Counted from the stretch's first letter, positions 1-10,880 are shown. The stretch is 64,000 nt of DNA from Hyalangium versicolor (GCF_020103695.1 NZ_JAHXBF010000003.1:677391-741390); one strand, 5' to 3'. A program made the numbers and translations. The notes: generated from the sequence alone by a model not told the origin.

Positions 1-693
1 GCGCACCTTGCGGGCAATCACCTCGTCCGAGTCCTGGGGATTCTCCTCGATGAAGCGGCGCAGATCGATGGGCTCGCCGACGCGGAATTGGGCGCGGCGG
101 TAGTTGCGGAAGAAGGCCACCATCGAGTGCAGGAAGCCGGGGGCCTCGGGGCTGCCGAAGATCCGGTCCATGATGCTGGGCTTGATGCGCGCGCTGCGCT
201 TCTCCCAGACGAACAGCTCAGGCACCAGGAACACGGTGCGGTCGCCCTTGCGAGCCATGGCGACGAGTGCCGGAAAGGGGTTTTCCTCGATGTCCTTGCC
301 CGAGGGGCTCATCAGCGCCGTCTTCTTGAGGAAGATGAGGCCGCTGCCGCCGTGGCGCCGGGCGTAGGTGAAGCGCACGTCGAAGTCACCGCGCTGGGCC
401 GTGAGGCGGAAGGGGCGGGTGAACCAGGGGCGCAGGTTCACCACGGCGCGGATGGGGGGCAGGGCGCGGCGCACCATGGCCCAGGCCAGATAGAGGAAGT
501 TGATCCACGCGGTGGAGCGCATGACGTGGACGACGAAGCCCTTGGCATGCAGCTCGCGCAGCTCGACCTCGGACTCCGGAGGGAAGAGCACGCCATCGAA
601 GTAGCGTGCTCCCAGCCACCGGGAGACCGGTCCGAACTCTTCCTTCAGCAAGCTCGCTCCCTGATTCGCAGTCCCGGCCACCGCAGTCTCCAC
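1..693 (-). CDS. PlsB-like glycerolipid acyltransferase, N-terminal part (cut by window edge)
   Basis: The reading frame starts at a GTG at 693, with a GGAGG ribosome site about 8 nt upstream, and runs off the left edge after 231 codons. The spacing of conserved blocks resembles the PlsB acyltransferase domain: an RxLxAKGFVVHVMRS-like block, then GSGLIFLKK, then LVAMARKGDRTVFLVPELF, then FRVGEPIDLRRF, which matches the 'GEP' block of PlsB. In PlsB, glycerol-3-phosphate is acylated at the inner membrane. The position where PlsB has HRSHMD reads MRSTAWIN here, so the catalytic His and Asp seem to be missing. This may be a degenerate first domain of a longer two-domain protein whose active half lies outside the window. 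The family call is by eye and moderate. Confidence 0.55.
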   Translation of the reverse strand, partial: METAVAGTANQGASLLKEEFGPVSRWLGARYFDGVLFPPESEVELRELHAKGFVVHVMRSTAWINFLYLAWAMVRRALPPIRAVVNLRPWFTRPFRLTAQRGDFDVRFTYARRHGGSGLIFLKKTALMSPSGKDIEENPFPALVAMARKGDRTVFLVPELFVWEKRSARIKPSIMDRIFGSPEAPGFLHSMVAFFRNYRRAQFRVGEPIDLRRFIEENPQDSDEVIARKVR

Positions 694-789
694 GTTGGCT
701 TCCTCCGGCGGAAAGGCTTCCAAGCCGGGCGGATACTAGCGAAGGAAAGCGGCTTTCCAGCCTCTTTCGTATCCCCCGAGGGGCCTCTT

Positions 790-2607
790 CTAGGGGACGC
801 CTGGGCTGCGACGGCTGGGGCGGACCACCGCCGCCACGGTATCCAGCAGGCGGGGTAGCTGGAGCGGCTTCTCGAAGAACCCGTCGATGCGGTCCAGTCC
901 CTGGCCCGAGGTGAGCGAGGCCACCTCGCTGGCGCCGGAGATGATGTAGACGACGACGTCCGAGAGCGACTCGGTGGCGCGGATGAAGTGGAGCACGGAG
1001 CGTCCATCCTCCTGGCTCAGGCGCAGATCCAGCAGCACCATGGCCGGGCGGATGTGCGAGAGGATGGAGCGGGCTTCAGCGGCTCCCGAGGTGGACATCA
1101 CCCGGTAGCCCTCCTGCTCGAGCACCTGCTGGAGGACCTCGCGGCAGTCCAGATCGTCCTCGACGAGGAGGATTCCACCGGCGCGGGGCGCGGCCTGGGT
1201 GATTTCGGGCGTGCTCACCGCCCCGGCGAACATGGGGAGCACCATCTGGAAGGTGGAGCCCTCACCCAGCGTGCTGTTTCCGTCCACGCGACCCCCGTGG
1301 AGCGAGAGGATCTTGGCCACCAGTGGCAGTCCCAGGCGGCCGCCCAGGGGGCGCGGCGCGCCGGAGCGGGCGCGGTAGAAGGGATCGAAGATGTTCTCCA
1401 GATCCTCTTGGGAGAGCCCCGGGCCGCTGTCCTTGACGGAGAGGGCGGCGAGTCCCTCCTCGGCGGAGACGCGCACCTCCACGGTGCCGCCTTCCTCACT
1501 CTGGTGGATGCCGTTCTCCACGAGGTTGTGGATGGCCTCCGCGATGCGCTCGCGGTCACCGCGAACGAAAACCTCCGTGCACGGCGGGACGTAGAGCCGC
1601 ACCTTGCTGTGCTCGGAGAGTGCCGCCAGCCCGCGAAGGACTTCCTCGGCCACGGCCTTGAGGCCGAAGGGGCGCTGGTTGAGCTGCATCTTCCCGGACT
1701 GGAGCCGGGACATGAGCAGCAGATCGTTCACCATGCGCAGCATGCGGTCCGCGTTCCGGTCGCACGTCTGGAGGGCACGGCGCTGCGGATCGGTGAGGCC
1801 GCCCAGCTTCTCGCGGCCCACCATGGCCAGATAGGCCTTGATGGTGGTGAGGGGGTTTTTCAGGTCGTGCGAGACGTTGCCGAGCAGCTCCTCGCGGTGC
1901 TGCTCCAGGCTCTTGAGGCCGGCGATGGCCGTCTGCAGGTCCTTGTTGCGCCGGGCCGAGTCATCTCTGAGGCGCGCCACCTCGTAGGCGGCGGAGAGCT
2001 GCCCCGCCAGCGAGCGCAGCAGCGTCTCGGAGGCCTCGCGCCGGGGAGCGATGATGGCCAGACACCCGGTGACGCCCTGGGAGCTCTCGAGCGGGACGAC
2101 GACGGTGTCGTCCTCGCGCAGCACGGTGTTCTGGGAGAAGGCGCGGCCCACGACGCCCTCGTCGGGGACGGCGGCGGTGACGCGGTCATCATAGCGGCCG
2201 CGGACGTGCTCGACGTGGAGCTGCTTGCGCTCCGCGAAGAAGCGGGCGACGTAGCAGACCTTCGGCTTGAGCAGATTGAAGATCGTCTGGAGGTAGAGCC
2301 GGAGCACCTCAGTGGTGCCGGCGCTGGTGGTGAGGTTGCGCGCCATCTCCAGCAGAGCGCTCTCGGCGGCTTCTGGCTCGACGGGAGGATTGGGGCGCAC
2401 TGCGCGCTTGGCCGGTTTCTTCAGATGGGGGCGAAGCGCGACCACCTCAGCCAGACGGGGGCCTTTCTTCTTGTTGGAGGAGGGCAAGGGATTCTCGCGA
2501 CGGGAAGGAAACCGGGGGCCATCCTCCTTCAATGCCTCTACGGGGGGGAATGACCCGCCCGGGCAGGTGTGCACGAAAGGGCGGGGGGCGTGTCGGCTGC
2601 CCGACAT
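790..2607 (-). CDS. Hybrid sensor histidine kinase with C-terminal receiver domain
   Basis: This is a soluble hybrid two-component kinase of 605 residues. A basic, Pro-rich N-terminus of about 80 residues is followed by a GAF-like sensor region (about 85-215). A HisKA dimerisation domain follows with the H-box NVSHDLKNP (phospho-accepting His247), then a HATPase domain with N-box HNLVENGIH (Asn361, Asn365), DSGPG (about 393-397) and a degenerate glycine loop GGRLGLP (422-428). A receiver domain (about 478-595) carries the acidic pair Asp484/485, phospho-acceptor Asp527 and Lys580. No transmembrane segment is visible, so it probably senses a cytoplasmic signal. The start is 18 bp downstream of the HEAT gene's stop on the same strand, so the two are likely co-transcribed. 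The N-terminal start is uncertain because the first 80 residues are low-complexity. The ligand and output partner are unknown. Confidence 0.88.
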   Translation of the reverse strand: MSGSRHAPRPFVHTCPGGSFPPVEALKEDGPRFPSRRENPLPSSNKKKGPRLAEVVALRPHLKKPAKRAVRPNPPVEPEAAESALLEMARNLTTSAGTTEVLRLYLQTIFNLLKPKVCYVARFFAERKQLHVEHVRGRYDDRVTAAVPDEGVVGRAFSQNTVLREDDTVVVPLESSQGVTGCLAIIAPRREASETLLRSLAGQLSAAYEVARLRDDSARRNKDLQTAIAGLKSLEQHREELLGNVSHDLKNPLTTIKAYLAMVGREKLGGLTDPQRRALQTCDRNADRMLRMVNDLLLMSRLQSGKMQLNQRPFGLKAVAEEVLRGLAALSEHSKVRLYVPPCTEVFVRGDRERIAEAIHNLVENGIHQSEEGGTVEVRVSAEEGLAALSVKDSGPGLSQEDLENIFDPFYRARSGAPRPLGGRLGLPLVAKILSLHGGRVDGNSTLGEGSTFQMVLPMFAGAVSTPEITQAAPRAGGILLVEDDLDCREVLQQVLEQEGYRVMSTSGAAEARSILSHIRPAMVLLDLRLSQEDGRSVLHFIRATESLSDVVVYIISGASEVASLTSGQGLDRIDGFFEKPLQLPRLLDTVAAVVRPSRRSPGVP

Positions 2608-2625
2608 CAGCCCTTGGCTCCCGTT

Positions 2626-3354
2626 TCACGCTTGACGCTTGACGACCAGGCCCGCCTTGTCGACGGTGTAGGGCTCCACGAGGAGTGCCTCCACCTTCTC
2701 TCGGAAGCCCTGGACACCAAAGCCGCTCTCGTGGATCGCCGCGAGGGCCGCCGTCTGCACGCGACGCGCGGTGTCATCGGCGGTGAGCAGCTTGAGCATG
2801 GGCTCGCGGGCCGGCTCGTGCTTGCTCGGTGCGAGCGCCTTGAGCGCGGCGATCTTCACGTCATCGGCCATGTCCTCCAGGAAGGGGAGCACGGCGGGAG
2901 CGATGCGCGGATCCTCCTTGCCGGTGACGTGGTGCAGGAGGACGACCTTCTTCTCGGGGTCGCGCGTGTAGTGGCTGCTCAAGTGGGTGAGCGTGTCCAC
3001 GCAGGTGGCAATCACCTCGGGCTCCGGCAGCAGCTCACCCAGAAGCCGCAGGGCCCAGGAGGTGGCCTGATCGCTCTTGCGGAGGAACTCCTGGATGGGA
3101 GCGATGGCGTCCTTACCGAAGCCCTTGATGAGCTCGTAGACGTGCTCCTTCTCATCGGCGTCCGTGGTGAGCGGCTCGACGGTGAGGGTGAAGCGCGCCA
3201 GCAGCACGCTGACAGCCTCGGGGTACTTCATCTCCCCGAGCTGCTGGATGGCCTTCTGGCGCGTGGCGGGATCCCCATACTTCTGGGTCACCTTGGGTTT
3301 GAGCTTGAGGGCTTTCTCGGGGCCGGAGCCACCGAAGAAGTCGAAGAGGCCCAT
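2626..3354 (-). CDS. HEAT-repeat protein
   Basis: The 242-residue protein opens with MGLFDFFGGSGPEKALK and consists of helical repeats. PATRQKAIQQLGEMKYPEAVSVLL is a typical HEAT/PBS-lyase-like helix pair, with further pairs near residues 95-115 (LLGELLPEPEVI), 150-165 (APAVLPFLEDMADDVKIAAL) and 185-215. Such repeats form alpha-solenoid scaffolds for protein binding; no catalytic residues are visible. A GGAG ribosome site lies about 7 nt before the ATG. It lies directly upstream of the hybrid histidine kinase on the same strand, so it may be an adaptor for that kinase, but this is inference from position only. Confidence 0.75.
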   Translation of the reverse strand: MGLFDFFGGSGPEKALKLKPKVTQKYGDPATRQKAIQQLGEMKYPEAVSVLLARFTLTVEPLTTDADEKEHVYELIKGFGKDAIAPIQEFLRKSDQATSWALRLLGELLPEPEVIATCVDTLTHLSSHYTRDPEKKVVLLHHVTGKEDPRIAPAVLPFLEDMADDVKIAALKALAPSKHEPAREPMLKLLTADDTARRVQTAALAAIHESGFGVQGFREKVEALLVEPYTVDKAGLVVKRQA

Positions 3355-3458
3355 GTGTGTGCTCCGCTGAGGCGAGATGTGGAGGCGCCGTGTAGGACGA
3401 GGCGCCGGTCAAGGCAATAGGTAAGAAGGAAGGACCATTCCCATCGTCGGGTGGGAGC

Positions 3459-4643
3459 CTAGAGCTTCAGCTCCCGTCTGACATCGTCCGGGTAGGCTCG
3501 GGCGAGGGTTTCGGCCGCCGCCTTCACCTCGGGGCCGCCTCCCTCGGGAACTTTCACCTGGAGGACCAGGTACATGTCTCCCGGGGATCCCCCCTTGAGC
3601 GAGGGCGCGCCGCGACCCTTCAGGCGCATCTTCCGGCCGGATTGGGAGCCGGGAGGCACCTTGACGGTCACCTCGCCCTGGAAGGTCGGGACCTTCACCT
3701 CCGAGCCGAGGATCGCCTCGGTGATGGTCACCGGCAGGTCCAGGTAGAGATCATCTCCCTCGCGGCGCACCAGCGGGTGCTCGGCCACTTCGGTCTCGAT
3801 GTAGAGATCGCCCGGAGGCCCACCATGAGGCCCAGCGGAGCCCTGGCCGGAGAGCCGGACCTTGGAGCCCGTCTGTACTCCGGGAGGGATCTTCACCGTG
3901 AGGCGCGTCGACTCCTCGGTCACGCCCGTGCCATCGCATTGAGGGCAGGGCTCGGCGGCGCGGCCGGTGCCGTTGCAGGTGGGGCAGGCGCCGGCGAAGG
4001 GCATCCCCGCGCTGCGACGTGTCCGGCCAGTTCCCTTGCAAGTGGGGCAGGGGCCGGAGGCACCCGATTCCCCGCGGCCGTTGCAGCGCTGGCAGCGCCC
4101 GGGCCGCCGGACCGACAGCGCGCGCTCGGTTCCGGTGATGGCCTCGTTCAGCGAGAGCGTCACCTGGGCAGTGAGATCCTCACCACGCTCGGGTCCTCCC
4201 CGGGCCGCTGCGCCGCGCTGGCGCCCGATCAGATCATTGATGTCGAAGCCACCGGGGCCCGTGCCGCCCCCGCGGCCGAAGATGTCTCCGAAGATATCGC
4301 CCAGGTCGAAGTCCTGGCCGCCGCCGCCGGAGAAGGGGATACCCCCCGCGGCGCCTCCTCCGCCGGTGCGAGCCGAGCGATACGCACGGAAGGTCTCGGC
4401 CTTCTTTTCATCGAAGCCGAGCTTCGCGGCATCTTCGCCGAACTCGTCGTAGAGCTTGCGCTTCTTGGGATCCGACAGCACTTCGAAGGCAGTGTTGATC
4501 TGCTTGAAGCGCTCCTCGGCGGCCTTGTTGCCGGGGTTCACGTCGGGGTGGTGTTTACGGGCCAGCTTCCGGAAGGCTTTCTTGATGTCCTCCGCGGACG
4601 CTGTCCGAGGGACCTCGAGAATCTGGTAGTAGTCGTCCGCCAT
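3459..4643 (-). CDS. dnaJ: Chaperone protein DnaJ (type I Hsp40)
   Basis: DnaJ is the Hsp40 co-chaperone that delivers unfolded clients to DnaK and stimulates its ATPase. The 394-residue protein has a J-domain (1-70, HPD at 32-34), a Gly/Phe-rich stretch (93-135), and a zinc-finger region with four CxxCxGxG repeats (Cys184/187, 199/202, 220/223, 233/236). A C-terminal client-binding domain follows, with the typical [25 protein letters not shown] block. It is slightly longer than the usual ~375 residues. The ATG at 4643 was chosen because the J-domain begins there; the frame stays open upstream but without family homology. It is divergent from the SurA-like gene. No dnaK or grpE lies nearby, so it could be one of several paralogues. 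Confidence 0.9.
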   Translation of the reverse strand: MADDYYQILEVPRTASAEDIKKAFRKLARKHHPDVNPGNKAAEERFKQINTAFEVLSDPKKRKLYDEFGEDAAKLGFDEKKAETFRAYRSARTGGGGAAGGIPFSGGGGQDFDLGDIFGDIFGRGGGTGPGGFDINDLIGRQRGAAARGGPERGEDLTAQVTLSLNEAITGTERALSVRRPGRCQRCNGRGESGASGPCPTCKGTGRTRRSAGMPFAGACPTCNGTGRAAEPCPQCDGTGVTEESTRLTVKIPPGVQTGSKVRLSGQGSAGPHGGPPGDLYIETEVAEHPLVRREGDDLYLDLPVTITEAILGSEVKVPTFQGEVTVKVPPGSQSGRKMRLKGRGAPSLKGGSPGDMYLVLQVKVPEGGGPEVKAAAETLARAYPDDVRRELKL

Positions 4644-4746
4644 TGCCGTTCTGTCCTGAAAATTCCTTTTGCAAGAACGTAACCAGCCTGACGGACTGCG
4701 CCAGCACAATGCGTGCTGCGGGGCGCGATGTATAAAGTGGCCCGAG

Positions 4747-5481
4747 ATGAAGGAGGCCAAGGCAACGCCGCGCCCCCGTCGAGCCATGATCCTCGGGTGG
4801 GCGGGGTGGCTCACGCTTGTCCCTGTCGCCGCGATGGCCCAGGCGCCCGGTACGGGTGTGCCCGAGGCGGCCTTCGAGGAGCCCGAGGGGCGCATCGTCG
4901 ATCAGGTGGTGGCGGTCATCGAGGGCCAGGTGCTCACCCGGAGCGAGCTCGAATTCGAGACGCGGGTGGCGTTCGTCCAGCAGGGGGCCTTGCAGGCAGC
5001 CGTCGAGCCGCTCGATGAGGAGGCGTTGAAGGGAGGGCTCGAGCTGGCGATCAACCTGCGGCTGCAGGTGCTGAGCGCGGATCGGCTGGAGGCCTTCCCG
5101 ACGGAGCAGGCGGAGGTCGAGGCGCGGGTGGAGAAGTTCCGGCGGCTCTTCGACAGCGAGGAAGCGTTTCAGGACTTCCTGGCGCGATCGGGGGCGGACC
5201 TGAAGCTGCTCACGGAGGTATTGGGGCGGCGCGTGCGAGCCGAGCGCATCCTGGACAGCCGTATCCGTCCGAGGGCTCAGGTGAGCGAGGCCGAGGTCTC
5301 TCGCTACTTTCAGCAGCACGCCAGTGAGTACCCTGAGGGCTACGCGGCGGTGAAGGTGCAACTCCAGAACAAGCTGAAGCGGGAGCTGTACGATAAGCTG
5401 ACCGCCGAGGATCTGGCCCAGCTTCGAGCCTCCGCGCAGGTGCGGCGGGTGGCTCCCTTCGCGAGAGAGGCGCGGCGATGA
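4747..5481 (+). CDS. SurA N-terminal-like periplasmic protein
   Basis: The 244-residue product begins with a basic stretch and a hydrophobic signal segment ending PVAAMA-Q, so export to the periplasm is likely. The mature part starts with [24 protein letters not shown], the hallmark of the SurA/parvulin N-terminal chaperone domain ('ivAvVNgevIt.seld'). The helical region up to about residue 190 matches that domain's layout. No parvulin (PpiC) isomerase domain follows, so it is probably a holdase-type outer-membrane protein chaperone rather than an isomerase. The ATG at 4747 is the start that puts the signal sequence at the N-terminus; ATG 4786 is an alternative. The stop overlaps the rimI start by 4 nt (ATGA), indicating translational coupling. 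Confidence 0.72.
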   Translation: MKEAKATPRPRRAMILGWAGWLTLVPVAAMAQAPGTGVPEAAFEEPEGRIVDQVVAVIEGQVLTRSELEFETRVAFVQQGALQAAVEPLDEEALKGGLELAINLRLQVLSADRLEAFPTEQAEVEARVEKFRRLFDSEEAFQDFLARSGADLKLLTEVLGRRVRAERILDSRIRPRAQVSEAEVSRYFQQHASEYPEGYAAVKVQLQNKLKRELYDKLTAEDLAQLRASAQVRRVAPFAREARR

Positions 5482-5972
5482 GGCAGATGCGCGAGGAGGC
5501 CCCCCGGGAGGGCAAGCATCCGTTCGTGATCCGGCAGATGACCCACGAGGACATGCCGGCGGTGATCGCGCTGGAGAAGGCGGCTTTCCGCAACCCGTGG
5601 TCGCCCGAACTGCTGCGGCGAGAGCTGGATCACGACTGGTCCACGATCCTCCTGGTGGAGGAGCCGTTGCCCACGGGTGCCCGGAACCTGCTGGGGCTGG
5701 CCATCTTCTGGATCGTCCAGGACGAGGTGCACGTGCTCAACGTGGCGGTGGCGCCCGAGCAACGCCGGCGCGGGGTGGGGCGGGCGGTGATGGACGAGGT
5801 GCTCGCTCGGGGGCGGCACCGGCACTGCTCGCTGGCGACGCTCGAGGTGCGCCGCAGCAACGAGGCGGCGATCGGCCTCTACAAGTCGCTGGGGTTCCGC
5901 TCGGTCGGTGTCCGGCCGAACTACTACGTGGACGAGAAAGAGGACGCGCTCGTCATGGTGCTCGACTTCTAG
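5478..5972 (+). CDS. rimI: Ribosomal-protein-alanine N-acetyltransferase RimI
   Basis: This is a GNAT-fold acetyltransferase of 164 residues. RimI transfers acetyl from acetyl-CoA to the N-terminal alanine of ribosomal protein S18. The family signatures are present: an N-terminal MTHEDMPAVIALEKAAFRNPWS block, the beta4 strand VHVLNVAVAPEQRRRGVGRAVM with the acetyl-CoA pyrophosphate loop (RRRGVG), LEVRRSNEAAIGLYKSLGF, and a C-terminal RPNYYVDEKEDALVM with the conserved Tyr pair. The start overlaps the stop of the SurA-like gene by 4 nt. It is the last gene before the strong promoter of the ribosomal block. Confidence 0.88.
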   Translation: MRQMREEAPREGKHPFVIRQMTHEDMPAVIALEKAAFRNPWSPELLRRELDHDWSTILLVEEPLPTGARNLLGLAIFWIVQDEVHVLNVAVAPEQRRRGVGRAVMDEVLARGRHRHCSLATLEVRRSNEAAIGLYKSLGFRSVGVRPNYYVDEKEDALVMVLDF

Positions 5973-6067
5973 TGGCACGAAGGGGTAGAGGAGCGCCGCA
6001 ACCGCGTGTTTCTGGAATGGATCGCCTCCCTCCCATCGGTTCCTAGCTACCGAGGGTCAGGCGGAGC

Positions 6068-6095
6068 TTGACACGGGAAGGTCCGTCCCTATACT
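6068..6095 (+). promoter_or_regulatory. Sigma-70 type promoter of the str operon
   Basis: TTGACA (6068-6073) and TATACT (6090-6095) are separated by 16 nt. This is near the housekeeping consensus and stands out in such GC-rich DNA. It lies about 85 nt upstream of the rpsL start, leaving an untranslated leader of roughly 75 nt. It is the only strong promoter seen in the ribosomal block. Confidence 0.8.
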
Positions 6096-6179
6096 CGCGG
6101 CCCTTTTTCTAGCCTAATTGTAGGTCTATATGTGCTGCCCCGTGTCCAGCGACGGCGGCCATGAGAGAAGGAAGCGTCA

Positions 6180-6551
6180 GTGCCGACGATCAGCCAGTTG
6201 GTCCGCAAGGGCCGCGAGAAGTTGAACATCAAGGGAAAGAGCCCCGCGCTGAAGGAGTGCCCTCAGAAGCGTGGCGTCTGCACCCGCGTGTACACCACCA
6301 CGCCGAAGAAGCCGAACTCGGCCCTTCGCAAGGTGGCGCGTGTGCGTCTCACCAACGGGATTGAGGTTACGTCCTATATCCCCGGCGTGGGTCACAACCT
6401 CCAGGAGCACTCGGTGGTGATGATCCGCGGCGGTCGTGTGAAGGATCTCCCGGGCGTCCGCTACCACATCATCCGTGGAACGCTGGACTCCGTGGGCGTG
6501 GCGGGCCGCAAGCAGGGCCGCTCGAAGTACGGCGCCAAGCGTCCGAGCTGA
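6180..6551 (+). CDS. rpsL: 30S ribosomal protein S12
   Basis: S12 lies at the decoding centre of the small subunit and controls fidelity. The 123-residue product has the full family sequence. The streptomycin-contact region reads [11 protein letters not shown] with Lys43 and Lys44, and the second loop reads [12 protein letters not shown] with Lys88 and Asp89 (the Asp that is methylthiolated in many bacteria), i.e. the drug-sensitive type. Translation starts at a GTG (6180) preceded by AGAAGGAA at about 7 nt. It is the first gene behind the promoter at 6068-6095, followed after 140 nt by rpsG, the standard str-operon order. Confidence 0.98.
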   Translation: MPTISQLVRKGREKLNIKGKSPALKECPQKRGVCTRVYTTTPKKPNSALRKVARVRLTNGIEVTSYIPGVGHNLQEHSVVMIRGGRVKDLPGVRYHIIRGTLDSVGVAGRKQGRSKYGAKRPS

Positions 6552-6691
6552 AGCAGTCCGATCACCTCCAGAAGTTGAGTTGGGACGCTCGCCCCACACC
6601 CTGGGGAGCGCGCCCGGTTTCGTAGTTCCTTTCAGTTCATGAAGCCCCGAAGGGTTCCGCAAAGCGGGACTGGGGCGTAAGGGAAGAAGAG

Positions 6692-7162
6692 ATGCCTCGT
6701 CGTCGCGTAGTAGCGAAGCGCAAGATTCTGCCGGATCCGAAGTTCCAGGATCGGCTCGTCACCAAGTTCGTCAACGACCTGATGCGCAAGGGGAAGAAGT
6801 CCATCGCCGAGGGCGTGTGCTACGGCGCCTTCGCCCTCATCGAGGAGCGCGCGAAGGAAGATCCCCTCAAGACGTTCAAGAAGGCCCTGGACAACGTCAA
6901 GCCGGTCCTCGAGGTGAAGAGCCGCCGCGTCGGTGGCGCCACCTACCAGGTTCCCGTCGAGGTCCGTCAGGACCGTCGCGTGGCGCTCGGCATGCGCTGG
7001 ATCATCTCCTACGCCAAGGCGCGTGGTGAGAAGACCATGCAGGAGAAGCTCGCCGGCGAGATCATGGATGCCGCCAACAACCGCGGCAACGCCGTGAAGA
7101 AGCGCGAGGACACGCACAAGATGGCGGAGGCGAACAAGGCCTTCGCGCACTACCGCTGGTAG
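6692..7162 (+). CDS. rpsG: 30S ribosomal protein S7
   Basis: S7 nucleates assembly of the 3' major domain of 16S rRNA and lines the E site. At 156 residues it has the standard length, beginning [18 protein letters not shown] and containing the conserved [11 protein letters not shown] and [10 protein letters not shown] blocks. A GGGAAGAAGAG ribosome site precedes the ATG. In E. coli S7 binds its own mRNA in the rpsL-rpsG gap; here that gap is 140 nt, long enough for a comparable site, but I did not identify one. A 10-bp hairpin follows in the gap to fusA. Confidence 0.98.
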   Translation: MPRRRVVAKRKILPDPKFQDRLVTKFVNDLMRKGKKSIAEGVCYGAFALIEERAKEDPLKTFKKALDNVKPVLEVKSRRVGGATYQVPVEVRQDRRVALGMRWIISYAKARGEKTMQEKLAGEIMDAANNRGNAVKKREDTHKMAEANKAFAHYRW

Positions 7163-7184
7163 GCCTTTCCGGCCTCGCGGTCTG

Positions 7185-7215
7185 ACACCCGGATGCGCTT
7201 GGCGTATCCGGGTGT
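7185..7215 (+). terminator. Perfect hairpin between rpsG and fusA (attenuator or terminator candidate)
   Basis: ACACCCGGAT (7185-7194) and ATCCGGGTGT (7206-7215) form a perfect 10-bp stem around an 11-nt loop. Only a weak T-rich run follows. It may lower read-through or protect the transcript between rpsG and fusA. Confidence 0.5.
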
Positions 7216-7300
7216 TGCAGTTCTCTGACAATCCGTTTGTTGGTCGTGACGTAAGGGGCGGGATTCATCCGCCCCTGATTCTGAAGAAGGTTATTGGGCC

Positions 7301-9376
7301 ATGCCTCGCGAGTATCCACTCGAGCGCTATCGCAACATCGGCATCATGGCGCACATCGACGCCGGCAAGACCACGACCACCGAGCGGATCCTGTTCTACA
7401 CAGGCGCCATCCACAAGATGGGTGACGTGGATGACGGCAACACCACCACGGACTGGATGCCGCAGGAGAAGGAGCGCGGCATCACCATCACCTCGGCCGC
7501 CATCACTGCGTTCTGGAGCCGACGGGACCAGAAGTACCGCGTCAACATCATCGACACACCGGGACACGTGGACTTCACCATCGAGGTGGAGCGCTCCCTG
7601 CGCGTGTTGGACGGTGCGGTTGCGGTCTTCGACGCGGTGAACGGCGTAGAGCCGCAGTCCGAGACGGTGTGGCGCCAGGCGGACCGGTACAAGGTTCCGC
7701 GCATCTGCTTCATCAACAAGATGGATCGGGTGGGAGCGGACTTCGAGATGTCCGTGGGCACCCTCCGCGAGAAGCTGGGCGCTCGTCCGGTGCGCATGCA
7801 GCTGCCGCTGGGTGCTGAGGATGCGCACCGAGGCGTGATCGATCTGGTGCGGATGAAGGCGCTGGTGTTCCACGACTCGGAGATGGGCAGCAAGTACGAC
7901 GTCGTGGACATCCCCGAGGAGTTCCTCGCCAAGGCCGAGGCGGCCCGTGCGGAGCTGATCGAGGCCGCCGCCGAGCAGGACGACGCGCTGACCGAGAAGT
8001 TCCTCGAGGGCAAGGAGCTCACCGAGGACGAGATCCGGGGCGCCATCCGCAAGGGCTGCGTGAGCCTGAAGATCTTCCCGGTGTTCTGCGGCTCGGCGTT
8101 CAAGCACAAGGGCGTGCAGCCGCTGCTGGACGCGGTGGTGGACTACCTGCCCAGCCCGCTGGACATCCCCCCGGTGCACGGCAAGAGCCCCAAGGGGGAG
8201 GACGAGGAGCGCCCCACGGACGACAAGGCTCCGTTCAGCGCCCTGGCGTTCAAGATCATGAATGACCCGACGTTCAGCGCCCAGACGCTCACGTTCCTGC
8301 GCGTCTACTCGGGGCGGCTGGAGGCGGGCACGGCGGTGTGGAACTCGGTGAAGGGCAAGCGCGAGCGCGTCAGCCGCCTGGTGCAGATGCGCGCGGACAA
8401 GAAGGACGAGCTCACCGAGTGCTTCGCCGGCGACATCTGCGCCGTGGTGGGCCTGAAGCTGGCCACGACCGGTGACACGCTCTGCGACGACAAGCACCCG
8501 ATCATCCTCGAGCGGATGGAGTTCCCCGAGCCGGTGATCGACATCGCAATCGAGCCGAAGTCCACGGCGGACCAGGACAAGATCATCCAGGCCCTGCAGA
8601 AGCTGGCGATGGAGGATCCCTCGTTCCGGGTGAGGACGAACGAGGAGACGGGGCAGACGCTCATCGCGGGCATGGGCGAGTTGCACCTGGAGATCATCGT
8701 CGACCGGCTCCTGCGCGAGTTCAAGGTCGACGCCAACGTGGGCAAGCCGCAGGTGGCCTACCGCGAGACGATCACCATCCCCGCCGAGGCCGAGGGCAAG
8801 TACATCCGGCAGTCGGGTGGCAAGGGACAGTACGGCCACATCTGGCTGCGGGTGATGCCCAACGAGCAGGGCAAGGGCTTCGCCTTCGAGAGCAAGATCA
8901 CCGGCGGCGCGGTGCCCAAGGAGTTCGTCCAGGCGGTGAAGGAGGGCGTCTCCGAGTCCATGCAGAACGGCCCGGTGGCGGGCTACCCCATGGTGGACGT
9001 GAAGGTGGAGGCCTTCGACGGCTCCACGCACGAGGTGGACTCGAGCGAGATCGCCTTCAAGATCGCCGGTTCGATGGCCTTCCGCGAGGCGGTGAACAAG
9101 GCCCAGGCAGTGCTGCTGGAGCCCATCATGAACTGCGAGATCGTCACCCCCGAGGAGTTCATGGGGGACGTCATCGGCGACCTGAACAGCCGGAAGGGGA
9201 AGATCCAGGGCATGACGCCTCGGCCTGGCGGAGTGCAGGCCATCCAGGCGCAGGTGCCGCTCGCCGCCATGTTCGGGTACTCGACGGACCTGCGCAGCAA
9301 GAGCCAGGGAAGAGCCACCTACACCATGCAGTTCAGCCACTATGCGCCTGCCCAGAAGCGGGCAGTGAACTCATAG
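7301..9376 (+). CDS. fusA: Translation elongation factor G
   Basis: EF-G is the GTPase that drives ribosomal translocation and, with RRF, recycling. The 691-residue protein has G1 AHIDAGKT (17-24), the switch I segment ITIT within [12 protein letters not shown]3 DTPGH (85-89) and G4 NKMD (139-142). Domains II-V follow, including the domain [13 protein letters not shown] block and a C-terminal [18 protein letters not shown] block, which is diagnostic for canonical EF-G. The length is normal. The ATG at 7301 has only a weak upstream purine run (GAAGAAGG, about 12 nt away). It is placed between rpsG and tuf as in classical str operons. Confidence 0.97.
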   Translation: MPREYPLERYRNIGIMAHIDAGKTTTTERILFYTGAIHKMGDVDDGNTTTDWMPQEKERGITITSAAITAFWSRRDQKYRVNIIDTPGHVDFTIEVERSLRVLDGAVAVFDAVNGVEPQSETVWRQADRYKVPRICFINKMDRVGADFEMSVGTLREKLGARPVRMQLPLGAEDAHRGVIDLVRMKALVFHDSEMGSKYDVVDIPEEFLAKAEAARAELIEAAAEQDDALTEKFLEGKELTEDEIRGAIRKGCVSLKIFPVFCGSAFKHKGVQPLLDAVVDYLPSPLDIPPVHGKSPKGEDEERPTDDKAPFSALAFKIMNDPTFSAQTLTFLRVYSGRLEAGTAVWNSVKGKRERVSRLVQMRADKKDELTECFAGDICAVVGLKLATTGDTLCDDKHPIILERMEFPEPVIDIAIEPKSTADQDKIIQALQKLAMEDPSFRVRTNEETGQTLIAGMGELHLEIIVDRLLREFKVDANVGKPQVAYRETITIPAEAEGKYIRQSGGKGQYGHIWLRVMPNEQGKGFAFESKITGGAVPKEFVQAVKEGVSESMQNGPVAGYPMVDVKVEAFDGSTHEVDSSEIAFKIAGSMAFREAVNKAQAVLLEPIMNCEIVTPEEFMGDVIGDLNSRKGKIQGMTPRPGGVQAIQAQVPLAAMFGYSTDLRSKSQGRATYTMQFSHYAPAQKRAVNS

Positions 9377-9385
9377 AGGCTGCCC

Positions 9386-9403
9386 GCAGGGTGGCCACCC
9401 TGC
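9386..9403. repeat. 18-bp perfect palindrome between fusA and tuf
   Basis: GCAGGGTGG followed directly by CCACCCTGC gives a perfect palindrome, 10 nt after the fusA stop, followed by a moderately T-rich stretch. In RNA it forms a 7-8 bp hairpin. It may be a partial terminator or a processing site that separates tuf from fusA expression. Confidence 0.5.
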
Positions 9404-9503
9404 CGATTTCTGTTGATCTTTCAGTCACATTGGAGCAGGACGCAGCACCTTTAGTTTTCCCCGAGAAATGCCGGCCCGCGGGTCGGCCCCACCAGGAGAA
9501 GTC

Positions 9504-10694
<1,191 letters not shown>

Positions 10695-10880
10695 GTTCTC
10701 CCGGCTGCTCCCCCGGCGGCCAGAAAACGGACTGCCGGGGTAGTGTCGGAATACAGTTGCAACCAGAGGGGTGGGGTGGTACATGCCGCGCCCCTCGTCT
10801 GAAGCACGGCTCTGTGACATCCAGGGGACGTCGGTCGTAACGCCTCCACTGCTAGGGGCCGTCAAAGAGGTTTTTTCGAA

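Noticed and set aside
988..2553. 521-codon plus-strand open frame opposite the hybrid kinase
   Set aside because: Shadow frame; the kinase on the minus strand has complete H-box, ATPase and receiver motifs.
4700..4746. TATAAA (4731-4736) as -10 of the SurA-like gene
   Set aside because: No -35 element at a fitting distance, so a promoter call is not supported.
7265..9340. 691-codon open frame on the minus strand opposite fusA
   Set aside because: It mirrors the fusA frame; the GC-rich third positions leave the complementary frame open. Its His/Leu/Arg-rich translation has no family features.
10695..10880. Possible promoter or S10 leader structure between tuf and rpsJ
   Set aside because: No convincing -35/-10 pair and only small imperfect inverted repeats; not enough to call.
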